Translations under genes and position numbers: made by a program
Shown here: positions 15,066 to 23,840 of the stretch, one piece after another
Position numbering within the stretch: the first letter of the stretch is position 1
How the letters are laid out: each line of letters begins with the position of its first letter
Assembly: GCF_004522215.1 (NCBI RefSeq)
Contig: NZ_SDLR01000001.1
Coordinates: 186,001-250,000 of the forward strand
Length of the DNA stretch: 64,000 bases
DNA from: Ammoniphilus sp. YIM 78166
GTDB taxonomy: Bacteria > Bacillota > Bacilli > Aneurinibacillales > RAOX-1
Direction of reading: 5' to 3'
The notes under the pieces: model-generated
Database searches by the model: none
The model's input: only the letters and a program-made list of their open reading frames with translations
What the model was told of the DNA's origin: nothing

Positions 15066-16826
15066 ATGGAAGCGACAACCATTCCGCAATTTCTAGAAAA
15101 CCCGGTCACAACGGAAATCATTCGAAATGCATTCATCTCGGCGGCTGAAGAAATGAACGCGAGGCTCGCGAGAAGTGCGTATTCCCCCATTATCTATGAA
15201 ATGAAAGACTGCAGTGTTTGCCTTTTCAATAAAGATGCGGAACTGCTGGGTCAGTCCGCCGGCCTTCCCATCTTCATGGGAAACCTGGACGGGTGCATCA
15301 AATATACGACGGAATTGATCGGCGGAAGAGAAAATTATCGCGAAGGCGACCTTTATATCATGAATGATTCCTACATTACGGGGACACATCTGAATGACAT
15401 TACCGTATTTTCCCCTATTTTTTATAAGGATCAGCTGGTCGGGTTTACTGCCAATCGCGCCCACTGGCTGGACATTGGGGCAAAAGATCCGGGGTATCCG
15501 ATGGATGCCACGGAAATTTACCAAGAAGGGGTAAGAATTCCTCCGACCAAAATCTACGATGCGGGAAAAGCTCGGCAAGATGTCATTGATCTTATTGTGG
15601 GGAATAGCCGTTTGCGGGACGCAGCGATGGGCGACTTAAATGCACAAATCGCCGCATGCCGCACCGGGGAGCAGCGTTATCAGGAGATTATGGAACGGTT
15701 TGGAATGGAGACCGTTGAGCGATCGATTGCAGATATATTTACGCAATCCGAATTAATGGATAAGGAAATTATTTCGTCTATTCCAGATGGGATATATGAA
15801 GCACAAGGGTGTTTAGATAATGATGGAGTCACGGATGAGCCAGTACCGGTAAAAGTCAAGGTTGTCATCCAAGGGGATGCCATCACGATAGATCTGACCG
15901 GATCCAGCCCTCAACGTCCTGGACAAACCAATTGCGGTTTTTCCCAAACCATTTCAGCATGCCGGGTAGCCTTCAAAAATCTGATCAGCCCGCATTCTCC
16001 GGTTACAGGAGGAAACTTCAGAACCATGCATGTGGTGACTCCGGAGAGGACGATCTTCCATGCCCAGCAGCCTGCCGCATGCGGATGGTATTTTACGCCG
16101 CTTGGCATATTGATTGACTTAATTATCAAGGCCCTTTCGCCTGTTCTGAAAGACCGATGCGCTGCAGCTCATTATGGGGATTCGATGGTTATTACTTTTG
16201 CCGGGACAGATCCCGTAACTCAGTCACCTTTCCTAAGCGTAGAGGCAACAGCGGGCGGATGGGGTGCGTTTGCTGCGGGGGACGGGGAATCAGGCTTGAT
16301 TAATAATGTGAATGGCGATTTTAAGAACCTGCCTATTGAAGTTATCGAATCCAAGTATCCATTGAAAGTTCTTCATTATGGATTTAGGCAGGATACAGGC
16401 GGTCCAGGCGCTAATCGCGGAGGACTCGGCATTTCTAAAGGATACCAGGTATTGGCCGATCTCGCTTCTCTTTCCCTCTGGTTTGATCGCTCCAAAACGA
16501 CGGCCTGGGGACTTTTCGGAGGGAAAAGTGCAGTCGCTCCCGAGGTTGTGATCAAGAGCTCGGAAACAGAAGAAAAATGGTTGAAAGTCAATGCAAAATC
16601 TCTCAAGTTAAACAGCCGGGTCATCGCCAATTCGGGAGGCGGAGGTGGGTTCGGCCATCCGTTCGATCGTGATCCGCAAAAAGTCCGTGATGATGTCATC
16701 GATGAATATATTTCCCAAGAGGCTGCTTTGTTGCAATATGGAGTCGTTTTCAAGTCCGGAACAGCAGAGGTGGATGAAGAACAGACGCGGAATTATAGAG
16801 AACAGAATAGGGTGGCCCGCGAATAA
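15066..16826 (+). CDS. Hydantoinase/oxoprolinase subunit B (HyuB)
   Basis: 586 residues. VTTEIIRNAFISAAEEMNAR and SAYSPIIYEMKDCSVCLF open the HyuB fold; GDLYIMNDSYITGTHLNDI and FTANRAHWLDIGAKDPG hold the conserved Asp and His residues of the family. The C-terminus has RGGLGISKGYQV and NSGGGGGFGHPFDRDP. HyuB completes the carboxylating or amide-hydrolysing centre together with HyuA, using acyl-phosphate chemistry. GAGGCG precedes the start and the gene is translationally coupled to the frameshifted hyuA. It is more divergent from the two other HyuB proteins in this window than they are from each other, so it likely acts on a different substrate. Confidence 0.92.
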   Translation: MEATTIPQFLENPVTTEIIRNAFISAAEEMNARLARSAYSPIIYEMKDCSVCLFNKDAELLGQSAGLPIFMGNLDGCIKYTTELIGGRENYREGDLYIMNDSYITGTHLNDITVFSPIFYKDQLVGFTANRAHWLDIGAKDPGYPMDATEIYQEGVRIPPTKIYDAGKARQDVIDLIVGNSRLRDAAMGDLNAQIAACRTGEQRYQEIMERFGMETVERSIADIFTQSELMDKEIISSIPDGIYEAQGCLDNDGVTDEPVPVKVKVVIQGDAITIDLTGSSPQRPGQTNCGFSQTISACRVAFKNLISPHSPVTGGNFRTMHVVTPERTIFHAQQPAACGWYFTPLGILIDLIIKALSPVLKDRCAAAHYGDSMVITFAGTDPVTQSPFLSVEATAGGWGAFAAGDGESGLINNVNGDFKNLPIEVIESKYPLKVLHYGFRQDTGGPGANRGGLGISKGYQVLADLASLSLWFDRSKTTAWGLFGGKSAVAPEVVIKSSETEEKWLKVNAKSLKLNSRVIANSGGGGGFGHPFDRDPQKVRDDVIDEYISQEAALLQYGVVFKSGTAEVDEEQTRNYREQNRVARE

Positions 16827-17300
16827 ATGAACAAAGAAAACAAACAAGTCATGATTCATTTTGAAAGAGGGGGCAGCTTTAAAGCTGCCCTCAACGTCCA
16901 AGCAGCCCCGGATTTGTGCCGATCGGTATGGGATGTCCTGCCGATTGAGAGTGTCGCCACGCATTCCAGATGGTCGGGGAGAGAAGTAAACTTCCAATTT
17001 CAGTCTCGCAGTCTCCCGAAGGATGAAAACCAAACAATATACACAAGCATTGGGGAGCTGGTCTATTGGCGGGGATGCTACAAAGTCAGTGACGATCAGC
17101 CTGCGGAAGTGCTGGCCATCTATTATGGACCGGAAGAATCGCGGAGTTTTCGAGGACCGGAAAAAGTGAGTGTCATTGGGCAAATCGATTATGGGCAGCT
17201 GAAGGAATTAGCGGCGGTTGGAGAGCGAATTTGGTTACATGGGACGGAAAAAATCCGGGTTGAAAAGCGGGAAGAGCAGAATAGGCAAATGGATGCGTGA
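16827..17300 (+). CDS. DUF3830 family cyclophilin-like protein
   Basis: 157 residues. MIHFERGGSFKAALN, LPIESVATHSRWSGREVNF and LAIYYGP match DUF3830, a small cyclophilin-like beta-barrel family often found beside hydantoinase and amidase genes. The ATG directly follows the hyuB stop; an alternative ATG at 16851 would remove eight residues and begin at the conserved MIHFE. No enzymatic activity is established for the family. Operon position suggests it helps handle the same substrate, for instance as a small-molecule binder (inference). Confidence 0.85.
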   Translation: MNKENKQVMIHFERGGSFKAALNVQAAPDLCRSVWDVLPIESVATHSRWSGREVNFQFQSRSLPKDENQTIYTSIGELVYWRGCYKVSDDQPAEVLAIYYGPEESRSFRGPEKVSVIGQIDYGQLKELAAVGERIWLHGTEKIRVEKREEQNRQMDA

Positions 17301-17325
17301 GGGTGACTTCTGAGTCACCCTTAAT
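17300..17325 (+). terminator. Hairpin ending the first hyu operon
   Basis: AGGGTGACT and AGTCACCCT form a perfect 9-bp stem with loop TCTG, followed by TTAATTT. It lies between convergent genes. Confidence 0.75.
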
Positions 17326-17892
17326 TTATGGGCGAGAGCCGCCTAAATGCAAGGGAGGGGAATTCACCCATAGGACTTGTACAGGTTCTTGAGTTCTATT
17401 GATCCAGTTATGGGGAATGGAAGAATTGATATGGATGCTGTCTCCTGCATTAAGATCGTGTTCTTCATTTTCCAATAGAATCGTCAATGTGCCTTGCAGA
17501 ACATATCCAAATTCTTGGCCTTCATGACCGTAGGGCGTTGCCTTTTTTTCTCCTGGAAGCAACGTGGCAATCATCGGTTCAAAAATGGGATCCTCCATGT
17601 CTCCGACTAAAGATGTGTATATGAAATTAGAATTTTCGAATTTAAATTGCTTACGGTCTTCTTTCCTGAGGATGCTGGCCTTTGGTATATGATTTTGAGG
17701 GAAGAAATCATGGATGGAAACCCCTAGGGCCTGGGCAATTTTATTCAGAGACGTAAGGGTAACGGAGGACATGGAACGCTCCACTTGGGATAGGAAGCTG
17801 ATCGAGAGGTCTGTTTTTTCCGCAACCTGTTTTAACGTCATCTTGTTTTTCTTGCGCAATTCTTTCAATCGTTCTCCTACATTTAATGACAT
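17326..17892 (-). CDS. XRE-family regulator with C-terminal cupin domain
   Basis: 188 residues. Residues 7-61 form a lambda-repressor-type helix-turn-helix (MTLKQVAEKTDLSISFLSQV). The C-terminal cupin barrel includes EGQEFGYVLQGTLTI and LNAGDSIHINSSIPHNW. This architecture is common in Bacillota regulators that sense small amino compounds through the cupin. AGGTGAT precedes ATG 17892. It is divergent from the racemase genes, which it probably controls. The cupin metal ligands are only partly recognisable. Confidence 0.9.
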   Translation of the reverse strand: MSLNVGERLKELRKKNKMTLKQVAEKTDLSISFLSQVERSMSSVTLTSLNKIAQALGVSIHDFFPQNHIPKASILRKEDRKQFKFENSNFIYTSLVGDMEDPIFEPMIATLLPGEKKATPYGHEGQEFGYVLQGTLTILLENEEHDLNAGDSIHINSSIPHNWINRTQEPVQVLWVNSPPLHLGGSRP

Positions 17893-18123
17893 AATATCAC
17901 CTGAATTTTTGTAATGCTCTAAGTATACTAGGATTTCTTATGGGTGGAAAGGGTAGGAAGCTACGATTGTCGCAAACAAACAAAGATATGTGTATAATTT
18001 TGTCGCTTGGGAATATTCAGATTGTTTATAGGTTATGAAATAATTACATTAAATCGGAATTATTTTTTCAGCACCAAAATTATTGAAGTAATATCAAAAA
18101 AATTCGTAAAAGGGGGAATAAAT

Positions 18124-18876
18124 TTGGGAAAAAAGCTTTTATGGATCAATCCTTTTAAAACCGATTTGTTTGATGAAACGTTCAGAAATGAATTGGCGAA
18201 AATCAAACAGCCCGATACTGTCGTGGATGTTGTTTCCTTGCCGCCTGCTCTGGGACCGACTCATCTGGAGTACAGTAGCTATGAAGTGATGATTATGCCG
18301 GATATGCTCAAGGCGGTGAAAAGGGCAGAAGAAGAAGGATACGATGCGGCCATTATAGGTTGCTTTTATGATCCGATGTTAAGGGCTGCCCGTGAGATAT
18401 CGAAGAAGATGGTGGTAACGGCACCGGCGGAGGCATGTTTGCACATTGCCACAACGCTTGGAGAAAGCCTATCTATTATTGTCGGGCGCCGGAAGTGGAT
18501 TCCGGAGATGAAAGAAAATGTCCATAAATATGGGTTTGCGGATAAATTGGCCTCATTCAAGCACATTGAAATGGGCGTCCATGATTTTCAGAAGGATCAT
18601 GACGAAACCTTGAAGCGAATGAAATTTGCCGCAAGAGAAGCCGTGGAAAAGGATGGAGCGAATGTCATCGTTCTAGGGTGTACCGTGGAGTTCGGCTTCT
18701 ACCACTCGCTTCAGGAGGAACTTGGGGTACCTGTGATCGATGCCAGCATAGCCCCTGTAAAATATGCCGAATTCCTGGTAGAGATTAACAAGAAATTCGG
18801 ATGGGGACACAGCAAGTTAGATGGGTATCAGTCACCGCCTGAAGAAGAAGTGAATCATTGGAAGTTGTTTGGATAG
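18124..18876 (+). CDS. Aspartate/glutamate/hydantoin racemase family protein (copy 1)
   Basis: 250 residues from the TTG at 18124, preceded by AAAGGGGG; an in-frame ATG further upstream (18007) gives a non-conserved extension. Both catalytic cysteines of the cofactor-independent two-base racemases are present: AAIIGCFYDP and IVLGCTVEFGF. Members near hydantoinases invert 5-substituted hydantoins, letting a stereospecific enzyme use both enantiomers. The next gene encodes a close paralogue, and the two form a tandem pair divergent from an XRE-cupin regulator. Confidence 0.88.
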   Translation: MGKKLLWINPFKTDLFDETFRNELAKIKQPDTVVDVVSLPPALGPTHLEYSSYEVMIMPDMLKAVKRAEEEGYDAAIIGCFYDPMLRAAREISKKMVVTAPAEACLHIATTLGESLSIIVGRRKWIPEMKENVHKYGFADKLASFKHIEMGVHDFQKDHDETLKRMKFAAREAVEKDGANVIVLGCTVEFGFYHSLQEELGVPVIDASIAPVKYAEFLVEINKKFGWGHSKLDGYQSPPEEEVNHWKLFG

Positions 18877-18912
18877 GGTATATCAAAGCAAATACGAAAT
18901 GAGGGAACCCCA

Positions 18913-19662
18913 TTGGAAAAAAAGATCTTATGGATCAATCCTGTAACCACGGATATGTTTGACGCGGCTTTCAAGAGCGAATTTGAAAAGGTCAAACAGC
19001 CAGACACGGTCGTCGATGTCGTCTCTTTGGCTCCCGCACCAGGTCCTCTTCATCTGGAGTACAACAGCTATGAGGTCATGATCATGCCGGAAATCCTCAA
19101 GCTGGTGAAGAAGGCGGAAGAAGAGGAATATGATGCAGCGGTAATCGGTTGCTTTTACGACCCGATATTAAGGGCCGCTCGTGAGGTTTCGAAGAAAATG
19201 GTGGTAGCCGCCCCGGCAGAGGCAAGCTTGCACATTGCGGCAACCCTTGGCGAGAACATTTCCATTATCGTCGGGCGCCGGAAGTGGATTCCGGAGATGA
19301 AGGAAAATGTTCACAAGTACGGATTCGGGGATAAGCTAGCGTCGTTTAAGTCCTTGAACATGGGAGTCCATGATTTCCAGAAAGACCATCAGGAGACAGC
19401 AAGGCGAATCCAACAGGCGGCAAGGGAAGCCGTGGAGCAAGATGGCGCGAATGTCGTGATATTGGGCTGCACCATGGAATTTGGCTTTTACCGCAAAGTT
19501 CAGGAAGAACTAGGGGTTCCGGTGATTGATGCAAGTTTAGCTCCGCTTAAATACGCGGAATTCTTAGTGGAAATCAACCAAAGATTCGGATGGGGACACA
19601 GCAAGCTGGATGGATATCAATCCCCGCCGGATGAAGAATTGAACGCTTGGAAGATTTTCTAG
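18913..19662 (+). CDS. Aspartate/glutamate/hydantoin racemase family protein (copy 2)
   Basis: 249 residues starting with TTG at 18913 behind GAGGGA. Catalytic Cys are C80 (AAVIGCFYDP) and C186 (VILGCTMEFGF). It is a tandem duplicate of the previous gene, roughly 80 percent identical by eye, with long unchanged blocks such as IIVGRRKWIPEMKENVHKYG. Retention of two near-identical racemases suggests either a gene-dosage effect or a heteromeric enzyme; both copies keep both catalytic residues. The MFS gene follows after 143 bases. Confidence 0.88.
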   Translation: MEKKILWINPVTTDMFDAAFKSEFEKVKQPDTVVDVVSLAPAPGPLHLEYNSYEVMIMPEILKLVKKAEEEEYDAAVIGCFYDPILRAAREVSKKMVVAAPAEASLHIAATLGENISIIVGRRKWIPEMKENVHKYGFGDKLASFKSLNMGVHDFQKDHQETARRIQQAAREAVEQDGANVVILGCTMEFGFYRKVQEELGVPVIDASLAPLKYAEFLVEINQRFGWGHSKLDGYQSPPDEELNAWKIF

Positions 19663-19805
19663 AAGCCAATGTTTTCGAATTCCTTCTATGCAATGGCTAG
19701 GCTGACCAACAATATCCATGTTGTTTCTGCCCCAAGGCTCGGCGCCAGCCAAGTTTTATATAAAGAATTTCTAGCCATATAAGTGAACGAAAAAGGGGGA
19801 TTATC

Positions 19806-21164
19806 ATGAGTTTACAAACTAATCTGCAATCAGTAGAAGAGAATTCGAAATCATCTAAAAGAACTGTACAGGTGGGCGCTCTTTTCGAAAATATGCCCGT
19901 TACCGGCCAACATTGGAAAGCGGGGTTGGTGCTGTTTTTCACCTTCGTCATCGAAGCCTGGGAAATGATGATTATTATTCTCGCGAGTGCCTCTATTGGT
20001 GCGGAATTTAACCTGGATGGAGGTCGAATCGGCTCCCTGATTGGTTCTATATTCCTGGGGATGATCCCCGGATGTCTCATTTTTGGGAAACTGGTTGATA
20101 AAATCGGGCGCAAGCCATCGATGATGATTAGTTTAGCCTTGTATGGAGTTGTATGTCTTATCAGTGCCTTTTCCACAAGCTACGAGATGCTTTGGTGGAC
20201 AAGATTCCTTTCGGGAGCTGTCCTCGGTGGGGTATTGGTAGCAACGTTCCCTTACTTTGAAGAGTTGCTTCCGGTGAAAGTCCGCGGGAAGGCAACGGTA
20301 TATCTGGCTTCCGGCTGGCCGGTTGGTTTCTTGATCGCTATCGGTGTTACTTATCTGTTTATGGATCTTGGATGGCGCTGGATTATTGGGGTCAGCTCCC
20401 TTGCCGGTCTATGGTTCCTGGCTATAGCTGCCTTCGTTCCGGAATCTCCCTATTGGCTGGCTAGCAGAGGCCGTCAGGCGGAAGCGAAAGAGGTAGTTCT
20501 CAAGCTTTCCGAAGGGAAGATGAGTACCGTGATCGATAAGGTTGATCTTGTCGTGGATGATGTGAAAGAAGGCTCTTTCTTGGAAATCTTCAGAGCCAAA
20601 TTCCTGCGTCCGACAGTATTGCAGATCATTATCAACTTCTGCTTTTCCTGGGGATATTGGGCCCTTTCATCCTGGATGCCGACCCTATTGGCCAAAAAGG
20701 GCTTAAACGCACCGGAGGGATTAGGATTCATGGCTCTATCGTGCTTGTTCATGTTCCCCGGTTATATGGCCTCTTCTTATTTGACAGGCAAGTTTGGCCG
20801 CAAGAAGGTCATGACGACATTCGTATTCTTTGCAGCGGTTGGAGGCTTTGGCTTTGCTTCTTCCGATACGATGGCTCAAATGTATTTTTGGAATTTTGTT
20901 CTTTCGTTCTTCAGTTTAGGAGCATGGGGAGTATGGAATACCTGGATGGCTGAGCTCTATCCAACCGAGATCCGCGGGGTGAGCTATTCCGTTGGCGTTA
21001 CCGGCCAGCGTGTGGCTAATGCGATTGCACCGACTATCATCGGAGCGATGCTCGCAGCCAATACCAGCTTTTTGGCAACGGTTTCCTTTATCTCGGCATT
21101 CTTGGTCATCACGTTTATTGCCTGTCTTTTCCTGAAGGAAACGGAAGGCGCAATTCTTCATTAA
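19806..21164 (+). CDS. MFS transporter, sugar-porter/aromatic-acid-like
   Basis: 452 residues with 12 hydrophobic segments. GKLVDKIGRKPSMM is the MFS motif between helices 2 and 3, and PESPYWLASRGRQAEA after helix 6 is the signature shared by sugar-porter and aromatic-acid:H+ symporter families; GKFGRKKVM repeats the motif in the second half. AAGGGGG precedes ATG 19806. Its place between racemases and the second hydantoinase set makes it the likely importer of the hydantoin or ureide substrate (inference). A sugar substrate is unlikely from context. Confidence 0.88.
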   Translation: MSLQTNLQSVEENSKSSKRTVQVGALFENMPVTGQHWKAGLVLFFTFVIEAWEMMIIILASASIGAEFNLDGGRIGSLIGSIFLGMIPGCLIFGKLVDKIGRKPSMMISLALYGVVCLISAFSTSYEMLWWTRFLSGAVLGGVLVATFPYFEELLPVKVRGKATVYLASGWPVGFLIAIGVTYLFMDLGWRWIIGVSSLAGLWFLAIAAFVPESPYWLASRGRQAEAKEVVLKLSEGKMSTVIDKVDLVVDDVKEGSFLEIFRAKFLRPTVLQIIINFCFSWGYWALSSWMPTLLAKKGLNAPEGLGFMALSCLFMFPGYMASSYLTGKFGRKKVMTTFVFFAAVGGFGFASSDTMAQMYFWNFVLSFFSLGAWGVWNTWMAELYPTEIRGVSYSVGVTGQRVANAIAPTIIGAMLAANTSFLATVSFISAFLVITFIACLFLKETEGAILH

Positions 21165-21200
21165 TCACAGAAAAACAAACAGACGATAGGTGGAGTAGGA

Positions 21201-21743
21201 ATGGATGAAATCTACAAGAAAATCAAAGACCTGAGGAAGCAGCATGATATGACGCTGAAAGATTTAAGCGAAAAGACAGGGTTATCCATCAGTTTCCTTT
21301 CTCAGGTCGAAAGGGGATCGACCTCCCTCGCCATTACATCTCTCAAGAAAATTGCGGACGCTTTTGAGGTTCCGATTACCGATTTCTTCGAGAATGAGGG
21401 AAACCAGAATTTTCATGTCAGAGCAGATAGCCAAAAACCGTTTCGGATTGAAGGATCTCCCGCAGAATACACTCGCTTGGGAGGAAACTTCAACGGAAGG
21501 GCGCTTGAGCCGATCATTGTAACCCTGGGACCTGATGTGGTTCAAGACAATGTGTTCAGTCATCCTGGCGAGGAATTCTATTATGTGATGGAGGGTGCGG
21601 TCATCTTTCATGTAGATGGAAAAGAATATCTGGTGAAAGCTGGAGATTCGATCCATTTCCCTTCCCATTTGTCGCATTTTTGGTCTAATCCGCTCCATCA
21701 AACCTGCAAGATCCTTTGCGTGTTAACACCGGTTATTTTTTAA
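21201..21743 (+). CDS. XRE-family regulator with C-terminal cupin domain
   Basis: 180 residues. The helix-turn-helix is MTLKDLSEKTGLSISFLSQV and the cupin contains HPGEEFYYVMEGAVIFHVDG and KAGDSIHFPSHLSHFWSN, with His and Glu residues at the positions expected for a metal-binding cupin. It is related to the regulator at 17326 but encoded co-directionally between the MFS and second hyuA genes, about 50 bases before the latter, so it probably regulates its own operon. Confidence 0.9.
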   Translation: MDEIYKKIKDLRKQHDMTLKDLSEKTGLSISFLSQVERGSTSLAITSLKKIADAFEVPITDFFENEGNQNFHVRADSQKPFRIEGSPAEYTRLGGNFNGRALEPIIVTLGPDVVQDNVFSHPGEEFYYVMEGAVIFHVDGKEYLVKAGDSIHFPSHLSHFWSNPLHQTCKILCVLTPVIF

Positions 21744-21793
21744 ATCTGACCGGGTTTCATATCTATTCTCTCACATCAAGAAAGGTGGTTATT

Positions 21794-23836
21794 ATGCGCG
21801 TAGCAACTGATATCGGAGGAACTTTTACTGACCTTGTCTATTTGAATGAAAACGGGCGCATCGGCACCGCAAAAAGCGATACGACTCCCCCTAATTTTGA
21901 GCAAGGAGTTTTGGATGTTATTCAAAAAAGCGGAATTTCTCCGCAAGAGATCTCCACGTTCATTCATGGAACTACGGTGATCATCAATGCGTTAACGGAA
22001 CATAAAGGGGTTAAAACCGGATTGATCACAACCAAGGGCTTCCGCGATGTGCTGGAAATTGCCCGCGGAAACCGCCCCGATTTGTTTAATGTCCGTTATG
22101 AAAAACCGGCCCCATTCGTTCCCCGCTATCTTCGCCATGAAGTTAGCGAGAGGCTGAATTATAAAGGAGAAGTCATCGATGAGCTTGTACTGGAAGAAGT
22201 AAAGGCTGCGGTCGAACAATTGCGCAGCGAAGGCGTAGGAGCGATTGCGGTTTCCTTCCTGCATGCTTATGCGAATCCTTCTCATGAAAAGTTGGCTGTG
22301 GAAGCCATCAAAGAAGTTTGGCCGGAAGTGGCTGTCACCGCTTCCCATGAGGTAACCAAGGAATGGCGCGAGTACGAGCGTACGAGTACCGCCGTCCTAA
22401 ACTCCTATGTCAAACCGATTGCTGCATCTTATATCAATAAATTGGACAAGCATCTCGGGGAAATCGGAGTGGACGGAAACAAGTACATCATGCAATCAAA
22501 CTCTGGAACCACGACGTTTGAGCAATCCAAAGAAACTCCTATCAATATGGTAGAGTCCGGTCCGGTAGCCGGCATTTTCGGCTCCGCCATTTTGGGCAAA
22601 ATCCTTGGGGAAGAAAATATCATCGCCTTTGATATTGGCGGAACGACGGCAAAGTGTTCCCTGATCGATAAAGGAGAGGTAAAGGTCACGACGGAGTATA
22701 AGATAGAGAAAGATGACCGCAACGCCGGATATCCGATTAAGGTTCCTGTGGTTGATATCGTGGAGATTGGAAATGGCGGGGGTTCTATTGCCTGGATCGA
22801 TGATGCCGGTTCGTTGAAGGTCGGACCGCAATCTGCAGGTGCGCTGCCGGGTCCAGTAGCTTACGGCCGCGGCGGGGAAAATCCGACGACCACAGATGCC
22901 AATCTTGTTGCTGGCCGCTTATCGCCTAAAAATTTTCAAAATACAGTCAATATGGATGCGGTCAAGCAAGCGATTCATGATAAGGTGGCCAGCCATTTCG
23001 ACATCTCTGTAGAAGAAGCAGCGCTGGGGATTATTCGCATCGCGAACTCCAACATGCTGAATGCTTTAAAATTGATTTCCGTTCGAAAAGGCTACGATCC
23101 CCGAGAATTCTCCTTGGTAGCCTTTGGTGGCGGCGGCCCGATGCATGCACTAGCCTTAGCCAAGGAATTGGGCGTGAAAAAAGTCATCATCCCGATTGCT
23201 TCCTCTGTGTTCTCTGCATGGGGCATGCTGATGACCGACCTTCGCCATGACTATATTCAAACTTACATTCGCCGCGTGAATGGATTGAACTTGGATGAGT
23301 TCAATAAGGAATGGAATCAGCTAGAAGATGGAGCTACAAGTCAATTCGCCCAAGAGGGGATTGAACGAGACCAGGTCGTATTTGGCCGCTATGCCGATAT
23401 TCGATATGTCGGGCAAGAGCATGCAGTAAAAGTGCCTGTGCCTAACGGCTCTATGGATGCTGAGGCTATCGAGGAAATCGTCCGACGTTTCCATGACCTT
23501 CATGAGCAGCACTATACGTTTAAATTGGAAGGAGCTGCTACAGAAATTGTGAACTTTCATTTAACGGCATTCGGTCGGGTTCAAAAGCCCGAGATCGGCC
23601 GTTTGGAAAAGGTAGGGGACAATGCGGAGCAGGCGATAAAAGAAATTCGTCCTGTCTTGTTTGAAGAACAGGGGTGGATTGATACCAAAGTTTATGACAG
23701 AGAGATTTTGAATGCGGGCAGCTTGATTCAAGGGCCTGCCATTGTCGAAGAGCAATCTTCTTCTACCGTAGTGTATCCAGGGCAAAGTCTGGTGGTAGAC
23801 GAGTATGGTAATTTAATCATCAACACGGGGGTGTAA
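21794..23836 (+). CDS. Hydantoinase/oxoprolinase subunit A (HyuA), intact
   Basis: 680 residues from ATG 21794, with AAAGGTGG upstream; a longer frame from 21716 overlaps the previous gene and is not conserved. TDIGGTFTDLVYL is the N-terminal phosphate-binding loop, IIAFDIGGTTAKCSLI the second actin-like motif, GNGGGSIAWIDDAG the adenosine-region Gly loop, and FGGGGPMHALALAKELG the C-terminal one. This is the only intact full-length HyuA of its type in the window. It is followed by hyuB after four bases. Substrate could be a hydantoin, N-methylhydantoin or 5-oxoproline-like lactam. Confidence 0.93.
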   Translation: MRVATDIGGTFTDLVYLNENGRIGTAKSDTTPPNFEQGVLDVIQKSGISPQEISTFIHGTTVIINALTEHKGVKTGLITTKGFRDVLEIARGNRPDLFNVRYEKPAPFVPRYLRHEVSERLNYKGEVIDELVLEEVKAAVEQLRSEGVGAIAVSFLHAYANPSHEKLAVEAIKEVWPEVAVTASHEVTKEWREYERTSTAVLNSYVKPIAASYINKLDKHLGEIGVDGNKYIMQSNSGTTTFEQSKETPINMVESGPVAGIFGSAILGKILGEENIIAFDIGGTTAKCSLIDKGEVKVTTEYKIEKDDRNAGYPIKVPVVDIVEIGNGGGSIAWIDDAGSLKVGPQSAGALPGPVAYGRGGENPTTTDANLVAGRLSPKNFQNTVNMDAVKQAIHDKVASHFDISVEEAALGIIRIANSNMLNALKLISVRKGYDPREFSLVAFGGGGPMHALALAKELGVKKVIIPIASSVFSAWGMLMTDLRHDYIQTYIRRVNGLNLDEFNKEWNQLEDGATSQFAQEGIERDQVVFGRYADIRYVGQEHAVKVPVPNGSMDAEAIEEIVRRFHDLHEQHYTFKLEGAATEIVNFHLTAFGRVQKPEIGRLEKVGDNAEQAIKEIRPVLFEEQGWIDTKVYDREILNAGSLIQGPAIVEEQSSSTVVYPGQSLVVDEYGNLIINTGV

Positions 23837-23840
23837 TGAC

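Noticed and set aside
18007..18123. Upstream extension of the first racemase from an earlier in-frame ATG
   Set aside because: The added residues are not conserved in the tandem paralogue, and AAAGGGGG fixes the TTG at 18124.
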